A stretch of DNA of 22,792 nucleotides from 66-474 sp051954935. Lineage in GTDB: Bacteria > Pseudomonadota > Gammaproteobacteria > Xanthomonadales > Rhodanobacteraceae. This document shows positions 7,851-14,824 of this stretch, one piece after another (within the stretch, counting starts at the first letter, position 1; the number at the start of each line of letters is the position of its first letter). The stretch spans positions 1 to 22,792 of the forward strand of contig JBQCHG010000022.1 of NCBI GenBank assembly GCA_051954935.1. The letters run 5' to 3'. The position numbers were made by a program, and so were the translations under genes. The notes beneath the pieces were generated by a model. That model saw nothing but the letters and a program-made list of their open reading frames with translations, was not told where the DNA came from and searched no databases.

Positions 7851-8951
7851 GTGAAGGTACGACAGGAACGATACAAGGCGAAATGCCTCACGGGCATATG
7901 CCGCGCGGCTTTGCGCGGCCTTGTTGTGCTACCGCTCGCACTTTCGACCGGTTGCTCGACGCTGGGTTATTACACGCACGTGACCGCCGGCGAACTGCGT
8001 GTGCTGCACGCGCGCAAGCCGCTCGGCCAGGTGATCGCCGATCCACACACCCCACCGGCGCTGCGCGCCCGGCTGGAATTGGCGCAGAGGGCCCGTGCTT
8101 TCGCCTCCGACGTACTGAAGCTGCCGCGCAACCGCAGCTTCACGACTTATGCCGACATTCATCGCCCATTCGTGACCTGGAACGTGTTCGCCACGCCCGC
8201 GCTGTCGGTGCAGCCGATCGAGCACTGTTTTCCGTTCGCCGGCTGCGTGGCGTACCAGGGATTTTTCGATAGCAATCGCGCGCAAGCGCTGGCGGACAAA
8301 CTTCGCGGCCGGGGCGACGACGTCTGGATCGGCGGCGTGCCGGAATATTCCACGCTCGGCCACTTCGCCGACCCGCTGCTCTCCACGATGGACGATTGGA
8401 ACGATGACGAGATCGTCGGCACGATCTTCCACGAGCTCGCGCACCAGCAGCTTTACGTGAAGGGCGACACCGCGTTCAACGAGTCCTTCGCCACCTTCGT
8501 GCAACGCGAAGGCCTCCGCGAGTGGCACGCGGCCAACCACCTGCCGCCGGCCGATCCCGCTGCCGCGCAGCGCAAGCGGCAATTCACCGAACTGGTGCTG
8601 AAAGCGCGCGAACGCCTGAAGGCGCTGTATGCGGGCGATCTGCCGGCTGCGATGAAGCTGCAACGCAAGCGGGAAATTTTCGAACAACTGCGCGCCGATT
8701 ACCGCCAGCTGCGCGACACGCAATGGCACGGCTACGGCGGGTACGACAGGTGGTTCGACACGCCGCTCAATAACGCCAAGCTGGTGCCGTTCGGCCTGTA
8801 CGATCGCGGCGTACCGGCCTTCGCGAACTTGTTCGAAAGCTGCGATCGCGACTGGAACCGGTTCTATGCGGCAGCGTGGAAGTTCGGCAAGGGGCCGGCG
8901 AAGGAACGCGAGACGTTCCTCGTGAGGGCAAAGGACGAAGCGGACGACTGA
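7851..8951 (+). CDS. Predicted zinc aminopeptidase, lipoprotein (Aminopep family)
   Basis: Matches the proteobacterial 'predicted aminopeptidase' family (Pfam Aminopep type). From the GTG at 7851 it has 366 residues: a charged N-region, a hydrophobic stretch GLVVLPLALSTGC with a lipobox-like STGC at 32-35, then the mature protein. GYYTHVTAGELRVLHARKPL and DPHTPPALRARL are family-typical. The zinc site is HELAH at 194-198, with a likely third ligand Glu211 in NESFA. Start choice is uncertain: a TTG at 7911 also leaves a short signal peptide, and an ATG at 7770 would overlap trpG. It sits inverted between trpG and trpE and ends 3 bases from the trpE stop. The true peptide substrate is unknown. 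Confidence 0.85.
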   Translation: MKVRQERYKAKCLTGICRAALRGLVVLPLALSTGCSTLGYYTHVTAGELRVLHARKPLGQVIADPHTPPALRARLELAQRARAFASDVLKLPRNRSFTTYADIHRPFVTWNVFATPALSVQPIEHCFPFAGCVAYQGFFDSNRAQALADKLRGRGDDVWIGGVPEYSTLGHFADPLLSTMDDWNDDEIVGTIFHELAHQQLYVKGDTAFNESFATFVQREGLREWHAANHLPPADPAAAQRKRQFTELVLKARERLKALYAGDLPAAMKLQRKREIFEQLRADYRQLRDTQWHGYGGYDRWFDTPLNNAKLVPFGLYDRGVPAFANLFESCDRDWNRFYAAAWKFGKGPAKERETFLVRAKDEADD

Positions 8952-8954
8952 GAG

Positions 8955-10427
8955 CTACAACCCCCTCGCCGCCTGCGCCACGGCGCGGAACAGCGCGCGG
9001 CCCTTGTTCATCGTCTCTTCCCATTCGGCGCCCGGGTCGGAGTCATGGACGATGCCGCCGCCGGCCTGCACGTGCAGGCGGCCGTCGGCGATCACCGCGG
9101 TGCGGATCGCGATGGCCGTGTCGGCGTCGCCCCACCAGCCGATCCAGCCGACCGCGCCGGCGTAGACGTTGCGCTTCACCGGTTCCAGTTGCTGGATGAT
9201 CTCGATGGCGCGGATCTTCGGCGCGCCCGACACGGTGCCGGCGGGAAATGCCGCGCGCAGCACGTCCATGTAGCTCAAGTTTCCGCGCAGGTCGCCTTCC
9301 ACCTGCGAGACGATGTGCATCACGTGCGAGTAGCGCTCGATCGCGAAGGATTCGGTGAGCTGCACGCTGCCGGTCTTCACGACACGGCCGACGTCGTTGC
9401 GCCCGAGGTCGATCAGCATCAGGTGCTCGGCGCGTTCCTTCGGGTCGGCCAGCAGTTCCTGCTCCAGCGCGAGGTCCTCTTCGCGCGTGGCGCCGCGTCG
9501 GCGGGTGCCGGCGATCGGCCGCAGCACCACGCGGCCTTCCTGCAGACGCACCAGGATCTCCGGCGACGAGCCGACGATCTGCGCGCGCCCGAGGTCAATG
9601 AAATACATGTACGGCGAGGGGTTCAGCGCCCGCAGCGCGCGATAAACGTCAATCGGCCGCGCGCGGAACGGCACGCTCAGGCGTTGCGACGGCACCACCT
9701 GGAAGATGTCGCCGGCGCGGATGTATTCCTGCGCGCGGCGCACCACGTCCTCGTATTCCTCGCGCGTGAAGCTGGATTGGAAATCGGTTTCGTCCAGAGG
9801 TTTCGGATCCGGTGTTTCCGGATAAGCGGAACCCGAACGGCGCAGGCGATGCACCAGTTGATCGAGCCGCCGCCTGCCGCGCGCGTACGCCTGTTTCTGC
9901 GCAGGATCCACATGGACGATCAGGTACAGCCGGCCGCGCAGGTTGTCAAACACCGCGACTTCCTCGGCCAGCATCAGCAGCGCGTCGTCCAGTCCGAGTT
10001 CGTCGCGCTTGGCGGTGCGCAGTTTCTCCTCGATCCAGCCCACGCACTCGAATCCGAAATAGCCGACCAGGCCGCCGGTGAACGCGGGCAGTTGCGGTAG
10101 CCGCGGCACGGCGTACTGCGCACGCAGTTTTTCGATTTCGGCGAATGGATCTTCGAGTTCGCGGCGCTCGACGATTTCGCCGTGCTCCTCGATTTCCAGC
10201 GTGCGCTCGCGGAAGCGGAACACGCGCGCCGCCGGCAAGCCGATGATCGAATAGCGGCCCCAGTTCTCGCCGCCCGCGACCGACTCGAACAGGAACGTGT
10301 ACGGACCATCGGCCAGTTTCAGGTATACCGACAGTGGCGTGTCGAGGTCGGACAGCACCTCGCGCACCAGCGGAATGCGGGTGTGGCCCGCGCGTGCCAG
10401 TGCGTCGAATTCTTCCTGCGTGATCAC
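8955..10427 (-). CDS. trpE: Anthranilate synthase component I
   Basis: Makes anthranilate from chorismate together with TrpG. The 490-residue protein has the chorismate-binding C-terminal domain: SPYMYFIDLG, SSPEILVRL, RPIAGTRRRG, LIDLGRNDVGRV and AGTVSGAPKIRAIEII. At residues 46-49 LFES stands where the tryptophan-feedback motif LLES is found in enteric TrpE, so feedback inhibition is likely. The start is a GTG, with GAGAG about 8 bases upstream. It is transcribed apart from trpGDC, with the inverted aminopeptidase gene between, and has its own promoter-like sequence at 10455-10483. Confidence 0.97.
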   Translation of the reverse strand: MITQEEFDALARAGHTRIPLVREVLSDLDTPLSVYLKLADGPYTFLFESVAGGENWGRYSIIGLPAARVFRFRERTLEIEEHGEIVERRELEDPFAEIEKLRAQYAVPRLPQLPAFTGGLVGYFGFECVGWIEEKLRTAKRDELGLDDALLMLAEEVAVFDNLRGRLYLIVHVDPAQKQAYARGRRRLDQLVHRLRRSGSAYPETPDPKPLDETDFQSSFTREEYEDVVRRAQEYIRAGDIFQVVPSQRLSVPFRARPIDVYRALRALNPSPYMYFIDLGRAQIVGSSPEILVRLQEGRVVLRPIAGTRRRGATREEDLALEQELLADPKERAEHLMLIDLGRNDVGRVVKTGSVQLTESFAIERYSHVMHIVSQVEGDLRGNLSYMDVLRAAFPAGTVSGAPKIRAIEIIQQLEPVKRNVYAGAVGWIGWWGDADTAIAIRTAVIADGRLHVQAGGGIVHDSDPGAEWEETMNKGRALFRAVAQAARGL

Positions 10428-10454
10428 GTTCGGACTCTCGCGTGCGAGCGCGGG

Positions 10455-10483
10455 ACGATAGCAGGCGACGTCTGCCTTGAGAA
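10455..10483 (-). promoter_or_regulatory. Candidate promoter of trpE
   Basis: On the minus strand TTCTCA, 17 bases, then TATCGT with a TG one base upstream of the hexamer (TGC-TATCGT, extended -10). Each hexamer matches in 4 of 6 positions. It lies in the 67-base gap between the kinase stop and trpE, where a promoter is needed unless kinase transcripts read through. Confidence 0.35.
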
Positions 10484-10494
10484 ATGACGAATAT

Positions 10495-12504
10495 CTATTC
10501 CGCCAGCCGCCGCCTCATCATCCCGCGCAACTGCATGGTGAAGGCCACGCCATCGGCGAGGTTGTGCGCCTCGACCTTGCCCTGGTGCAGCTCGGCGACG
10601 AGCCGCACGACGTACAGGCCCAGGCCCAGGTGCGGCACGCCCGCGCGCGCGCCGCTGCCGCGCACGCTGACCAGCGAATCGAACAGCCGCCCCGACATCG
10701 CTTCCGGCAACGGCGGCCCGCTGTTGGCGACGATCAGTTGCGCGCCTTCGTCCTCTTCCAGCTCGCGCAATTCGATGCGGATCCAGCCTTCCGCCGGCGT
10801 GAACGAGAGCGCGTTGTCGAACAGCTTGTCCAGCGCCTGTGCGATCAGTTCCGGCGCACCGTGCAGCAATGCGTGCGCGGAATCCAGCACACACTCGAGC
10901 CGGCGCGGCGCGGCCCGCGCGCGATAGGCTTCCGCGCAGCCGCGCACCACCTGCGCCAGATCGAAATCCTCGCCCTCGGCCGAAGCGATCGCGCGCTCCA
11001 TGCGGCTGGCTTCGGACATCGCGCGCACGATCGTGCCCAGCCGCGCGGCCCCGTCGCGTGCACGCGCAACGTAGGGTTGCGCGTCCGCGGGGAGGTCGGC
11101 GTGCTCCAGGTTGTCCAGCGAGGATTTCACGATGGCCAGCGGCGTGTTCAATTCATGCGAGAGCTTGGACGCCAGCGTGCGCAGGTAATCGGTGTAGGTG
11201 CCGATCGCGTCCAGCAGGCGCGAGAAGCTGCGCGCCAGATCGCCGAGTTCGTCGGCATCATCGACGAGCGGCAGCGGCTCGAGCGGCGCGCCCTCGCGAC
11301 GCTGGGCGCGCTCGGCGGCATTGCGCAGGCGTCCGATCCGCAACGACAGCCACGTCGCGAACGCGAACAGCAACGCGCCGGCAACCAGCAGGCCCGCGAC
11401 GCTCGCCAGCATCAGGCCGAGCAGCGCACGGTTGGTCAGCAGCGGCAGCGCGCGGCTGGATTGGTCCAGCACCAGCGCGCCGCGTGTTTCCCCATGCGTG
11501 TCCAGCGGCACCGCCACGCTCAGGACCACGCTGCCCGGCGCCTCGCCCGCGCGCCACACCGCGCTGGCACGACCAGCCAGCGCGCGCTGCACCTCGGCAT
11601 CCTGCAGTTGCGGCGCATCCAGCGGCGTGCCCGAGCGCGGCTGCAGCGCGGGCGCGATCAACGCGTCGAAGATCAGATTGTCGAACCACGCCATCCTGTC
11701 CTTGCTGGCAGGCATGTCGCTGGCCAGCGCACCGCCGGACGCCAGCACCCAGCCCTCAGAACTCAGCAGGCGCACGCGCACGCCTGTCGGCGCGAGCTGG
11801 GTGAGATCGTTCGACAATGCCGGCGACAGCGAATAGAGCGGCCGCGTGTCCGGCTCGCCACCGTCGAAGCGCGTCGGCGCATCGGCATCGTAGACCGCGA
11901 TGCCAAGGTGATCCGGCGCCTGGGCGCGCGGCAGGCGCAACTCGATGCGATAGGCGCCCGCGTCTTCCTGCCATTGGCCGGTGATCAGGTCAGGCAAGCC
12001 GCGCACGCGCTCGTCCAGCGGACGCGCCTGGAAGCTGCCCGGCGCGGCGGAAGCGACCAGGAAATGCCGCTGGCGCCCGCCGCGCGCGAGCGTCAGCTCG
12101 ACGTGATCCGCATCCTGCGATTCGCTGTCCTGCGCGTCCACGCGCGTGCGCGTGGCGTCGTTGACCTCGATGTGCATGTACAGCCACGCGGCATCCTGCG
12201 CCAGTTGCACGCGCACGCCGGGCCACGGGTGCTGCACCCAGGGCGACAACGCAGCCCAGTCGTCGCCGTAGCCATCCACGATGATCGGCTGCCGCGCGTT
12301 CTGCACATACCAGCCCTTGGCGGGGCTGGGCAGGTTGGCACCGACCGCGACCAGTCCGCGCCCCAGCGCGAACGCCGTCGCCAGCAGCGCCTGCTCCTGC
12401 GAGCGACGAAGCAACTGTTCCATCTGCCGCACGTACAACCAGCCGGCGAACGGCAAGGCCAGGGTAGACAGCGCTACAGCCAGGAGTTTGCGGCGGAGGG
12501 TCAC
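10495..12504 (-). CDS. Sensor histidine kinase, dedicated-sortase-system (PdsS) like, with CBM9-like sensor region
   Basis: A 669-residue membrane kinase with TM1 at about 6-25, a long periplasmic part (about 26-360), TM2 at 361-385, HAMP at about 386-440, a HisKA domain with phospho-acceptor His450 in KLSHELNTPLAI, and an ATPase domain (N-box LFDNALSFTP, G-box GLGLYVVRLV). The periplasmic part opens with RQPIIVDGYGDDWAAL (71-86) and runs as beta-rich sequence to about 200, like CBM9/DOMON modules that bind sugars or haem. A second, unassigned module follows (240-350). This order and the partner regulator resemble the kinase paired with proteobacterial 'dedicated sortase' loci (TIGR03785 type). 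That subfamily call is from memory. No sortase or LPXTG target is in the window. The start is a GTG with a weak ribosome site. It lies 312 bases downstream of the regulator gene, same strand. Confidence 0.85.
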   Translation of the reverse strand: MTLRRKLLAVALSTLALPFAGWLYVRQMEQLLRRSQEQALLATAFALGRGLVAVGANLPSPAKGWYVQNARQPIIVDGYGDDWAALSPWVQHPWPGVRVQLAQDAAWLYMHIEVNDATRTRVDAQDSESQDADHVELTLARGGRQRHFLVASAAPGSFQARPLDERVRGLPDLITGQWQEDAGAYRIELRLPRAQAPDHLGIAVYDADAPTRFDGGEPDTRPLYSLSPALSNDLTQLAPTGVRVRLLSSEGWVLASGGALASDMPASKDRMAWFDNLIFDALIAPALQPRSGTPLDAPQLQDAEVQRALAGRASAVWRAGEAPGSVVLSVAVPLDTHGETRGALVLDQSSRALPLLTNRALLGLMLASVAGLLVAGALLFAFATWLSLRIGRLRNAAERAQRREGAPLEPLPLVDDADELGDLARSFSRLLDAIGTYTDYLRTLASKLSHELNTPLAIVKSSLDNLEHADLPADAQPYVARARDGAARLGTIVRAMSEASRMERAIASAEGEDFDLAQVVRGCAEAYRARAAPRRLECVLDSAHALLHGAPELIAQALDKLFDNALSFTPAEGWIRIELRELEEDEGAQLIVANSGPPLPEAMSGRLFDSLVSVRGSGARAGVPHLGLGLYVVRLVAELHQGKVEAHNLADGVAFTMQLRGMMRRRLAE

Positions 12505-12816
12505 GGGAGACGGTAGACGAGGACGAGACGCAGAGACTACAACGCTTTTCCGCTTCCCTCCTTCACTTGTCGAAGCCGAGGAGAACGCTTTGAAAGCGTC
12601 GCGAGCGATGCTGCCATCCGTGGCAAAAGGCTCCGTGGCCGCGCGTCATCGGAGCACAGGCCTCAGCCTGCGCTGGTGCGATGCCTTGAATGGCATCGCA
12701 TGCGAAGGCTGAGGGTGAGGCAGGACACCGATCGGAAGACTCACCACGGATGGGTTCTTGCCGATGACCTGCACCGCCGGCCCGGCATGCCGAACACAGC
12801 GGCTTTCGCAGCGTTC
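12505..12816. other. 312-base spacer between regulator and kinase genes
   Basis: No credible gene. It holds a near-perfect odd palindrome, ACGCTTT-G-AAAGCGT (12585-12599), and a large stem-loop repeat (12661-12731, listed separately). The regulator and kinase genes of such pairs usually lie much closer, so the spacer may be inserted repeat sequence. Kinase transcription may depend on read-through or on an unseen promoter here. Confidence 0.6.
12661..12731 (+). repeat. TTGAAT-loop stem-loop element, copy 1
   Basis: Outer arms CCTCAGCC (12661-12668) and GGCTGAGG (12707-12714) enclose inner perfect arms GCGATGCC (12678-12685) and GGCATCGC (12692-12699), with loop TTGAAT. A tail GAGGCAGGACACCGA follows at 12717-12731. 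Copy 2 at 21004-21089 has different stem bases but keeps the TTGAAT loop and 14 of 15 tail bases, which suggests a repeat family with compensated stems. Confidence 0.65.
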
Positions 12817-13506
12817 TCAGGTTGTCCAGCGGTATCCCACCCCGTGCACCGTTTCTATCGAATCGAAGGCCGGGTCCACGGCGATGAATTTCTTGCGGAT
12901 GCGCTTGATGTGCGAGGTGATCGTGGCATCGTCCACCACCAGCTCCGCTTCCCGCATCAACTGGTCGCGGCTCTTCACGTGGCCAGGGAACCGCACCAGC
13001 GTGTGCACCATCCAGAACTCGGTCACGGTCAGCGGCACGTCGGCGCTGTTCCAGGTGATGCGCATGCGCTCGGATTCCAGCTTCAGCGGGCCGTGCTCGA
13101 TCACGGTTTCACTGGAGGCCGGTGCTTTCAGCGATTCGATGCGACGGAACAGCGCACCGATGCGCGCGGCGAGCTGGTGCAGGCTGGTGTCCTTGGAAAG
13201 GTAATCGTCCGCGCCCAACCGCAGGCCGGAGATCACGTCGAAATCCGAATCGCGCGCGGTCAGGAATATGATCGGCAGAGTGGAGGATTTCGCGCGCAGT
13301 TCGCGGCACAGATCGAAGCCGCCTTCCGGCTCGTCGCCCAGGCCGATGTCTATGATCACCAGTTCCGGCATGCGCTGTGCGAACGCACTGGAAGCCTCCC
13401 CGCGCGAGGGATAACCGCGCACCTCGTAGCCGAAACGGGACAGCGCCTCGACGTAGTTGGCGCGGATCAGCGGTTCATCTTCCACGATGGCAATGGCTCT
13501 GGCCAT
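12817..13506 (-). CDS. OmpR/PhoB-family response regulator, PdsR-like
   Basis: A 229-residue regulator. The receiver domain has acidic pocket E9-D10, phospho-acceptor Asp53 (VIIDIGLGDE), the Thr switch in FLTARD and Lys in DDYLSKD. The C-terminal winged helix (about 135-227) has the recognition helix region DDATITSHIKRIRKKF and ends GVGYRWTT. The segments GGFDLCRELR and LPIIFLTARDSDFDVISGLRLGADDYLSKD are, to my recollection, characteristic of the regulator paired with proteobacterial dedicated-sortase kinases (TIGR03787 type). I use the ATG at 13506 with AAGGA at proper spacing; the frame extends to 13563 but that part covers the promoter. Tandem TTGCCAC repeats upstream suggest autoregulation. 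The kinase gene follows. Confidence 0.9.
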   Translation of the reverse strand: MARAIAIVEDEPLIRANYVEALSRFGYEVRGYPSRGEASSAFAQRMPELVIIDIGLGDEPEGGFDLCRELRAKSSTLPIIFLTARDSDFDVISGLRLGADDYLSKDTSLHQLAARIGALFRRIESLKAPASSETVIEHGPLKLESERMRITWNSADVPLTVTEFWMVHTLVRFPGHVKSRDQLMREAELVVDDATITSHIKRIRKKFIAVDPAFDSIETVHGVGYRWTT

Positions 13507-14025
13507 GGCGATTCCTTTTTGCAGCGCGGCGCGCAGCGTGCAACGCAAATCCGCGACGCGCAAGGCGTTTTACGTGCTTGCCACCGTTTTGCCACAAATT
13601 GCCCGCGTTTCGCCCGGTACCCGCCCGCGATGCGCCGCGCCCCTGCGCGGTAATGCCTACGTCGGGAACTCCTTGCCGTGGAGAGTCGACGTGGAAGCGG
13701 TCACGATGTCCGGGTCAATGGGCATCGTGGCCGAACATGGACACCGCCGGCGGCGCCGGATCCGCAGCTTCGTTGCGTTGAACGACGTGACGAAGAGGCG
13801 CCGCGCCGGCGGACCACGGAGCTCTTCGACCATGGATGGCGGCGACCATGTGTCCCCTGTGCAATCATCCATGATTGCTGCCTGACCACCCGTTCAGCCA
13901 GTGATCGCAATCCACTCCGTTGAGAATCCAGAAGCGGCCATCCTTGGCCGCACTTCTCAAGTGAAGCACGGCTTCGAAAAACGTATCGCAAGCCTTGGGG
14001 TGGCTCCGACGAGCGCCTCGCGCTG
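13507..14025. other. 519-base palindrome-rich intergenic region
   Basis: No credible gene. From the regulator start outward it holds a -10-like TAAAAC (13572 to 13567, minus strand) and phased TTGCCAC repeats (13578-13605). Then comes a GC-rich palindromic block with CTTCGT...ACGAAG around a TTGAA core (13768-13795), flanked by GGCGCC/GCCGGC self-complementary runs. A 18-base perfect palindrome GCAATCAT-CC-ATGATTGC lies at 13861-13878. A hairpin GCGGCCA-TCCT-TGGCCGC (about 13933-13950) has partly paired TGAGAA/TTCTCA flanks and may end rpe transcripts. Confidence 0.6.
13567..13605 (-). promoter_or_regulatory. Candidate PhoB-type operator/promoter of the response regulator gene
   Basis: TTGCCAC (13578-13584), CGTT, TTGCCAC (13589-13595) and TTGCCCG (13599-13605) form direct repeats with starts 11 and 10 bases apart. 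Read on the minus strand these are GTGGCAA repeats. The middle one covers the -35 position 17 bases from TAAAAC (13572 to 13567), the geometry of a Pho-box activated promoter. The regulator's own protein family binds such 7+4 repeats, so autoregulation is inferred. Confidence 0.5.
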
Positions 14026-14694
14026 CTAACCCACGGCCTTCCGCATCGCCGCGATGACCGCGGCGTAGTCCTTCTCACCGAAGATGGCCGAGCCGGCCAC
14101 GAAGGTGTCGGCGCCGGCGCGCGCGATTTCGCCGATGTTGTCCACCTTGACGCCGCCGTCCACCTGCAGGCGGATGTCGCGGCCGCTCTCGTCAATGATC
14201 TTCCTCGCGCGGCGCAGTTTCTCGAGCGCGGATGGAATGAAACTCTGCCCGCCGAAGCCGGGATTCACCGACATGATCAGCACGTGATCGAGCTTGTCGA
14301 GCACGTAATCGAGCCAGTCCAGCGAGGTCGCGGGATTGAACACCAACCCGGCACGGCAGCCATGATCGCGAATCAGTTGCAGCGTGCGATCCACGTGCTC
14401 GGTCGCTTCCGGATGGAAGCTGATCAGGTTGGCGCCGGCCTCTGCAAAATCCGGCACGATCCGGTCCACCGGCTTCACCATCAGGTGCACGTCGATCGGC
14501 GCCTTGACGCCGTGCTTGCGCAGCGCCTTGCACACCATCGGGCCGATGGTGAGGTTCGGCACGTAGTGGTTGTCCATGACATCGAAATGGATCCAGTCCG
14601 CGCCGGCTTCCAGCACGCGATCCACTTCCTCCCCGAGCCTGGCGAAATCGGCGGAGAGGATCGAGGGGCAGATGACGCAGGATTGTTTGGCCAT
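14026..14694 (-). CDS. rpe: Ribulose-phosphate 3-epimerase
   Basis: Interconverts ribulose 5-phosphate and xylulose 5-phosphate in the pentose phosphate pathway; a metal-dependent TIM barrel. The 222-residue protein shows PSILSADFARLG, HFDVMDNHYVPNLTIGP (metal His and Asp), HLMVKPVD, MSVNPGFGGQSF and LQVDGGVK (metal Asp, phosphate site). I start at the ATG at 14694 (MAKQSCVICPSIL), with AAGG upstream. The open frame continues to 14868, but the extra 58 residues come from an intergenic repeat and the end of djlA. It lies downstream of djlA on the same strand across 130 bases. In Xanthomonas rpe also sits near the trp genes. Confidence 0.97.
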   Translation of the reverse strand: MAKQSCVICPSILSADFARLGEEVDRVLEAGADWIHFDVMDNHYVPNLTIGPMVCKALRKHGVKAPIDVHLMVKPVDRIVPDFAEAGANLISFHPEATEHVDRTLQLIRDHGCRAGLVFNPATSLDWLDYVLDKLDHVLIMSVNPGFGGQSFIPSALEKLRRARKIIDESGRDIRLQVDGGVKVDNIGEIARAGADTFVAGSAIFGEKDYAAVIAAMRKAVG

Positions 14695-14717
14695 GGCACC
14701 TTGAACCGATTGAGTTT

Positions 14718-14811
14718 CCGTTCGCGCTGAGGGTAGCTCCCGGTAGCGAGCGGAGTCGAAGCACACACCCTTCGACTTCGGCCCTTTCGGGCCTACGCTC
14801 GAAGCGAACGG
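14718..14811. repeat. CCGTTCGC/GCGAACGG intergenic repeat with nested hairpins
   Basis: Outer perfect arms CCGTTCGC (14718-14725) and GCGAACGG (14804-14811) enclose GTCGAAG (14755-14761)/CTTCGAC (14770-14776) and GGCCC-TTTC-GGGCC (14780-14793). The style matches the widespread proteobacterial repeat built from CCGTTCG...TCGAAG half-units. It fills most of the djlA-rpe gap. Confidence 0.75.
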
Positions 14812-14824
14812 CTGGAGTCCCGCT

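Noticed and set aside
7777..7900. Possible trp leader peptide or attenuator before trpG
   Set aside because: No short frame with consecutive Trp codons and no alternative terminator pair was visible; the space is occupied by the divergent gene.
10477..12516. A 679-residue open frame on the plus strand, antisense to the sensor kinase
   Set aside because: Low-complexity Arg/Gln/His/Ala sequence mirroring the codon bias of the kinase; no ribosome site or family match.
12620..12640. GTGGCAA at 12620-12626, like the regulator operator repeats, upstream of the kinase gene
   Set aside because: Single copy in the opposite orientation without an 11-bp-spaced partner; not enough for an operator.
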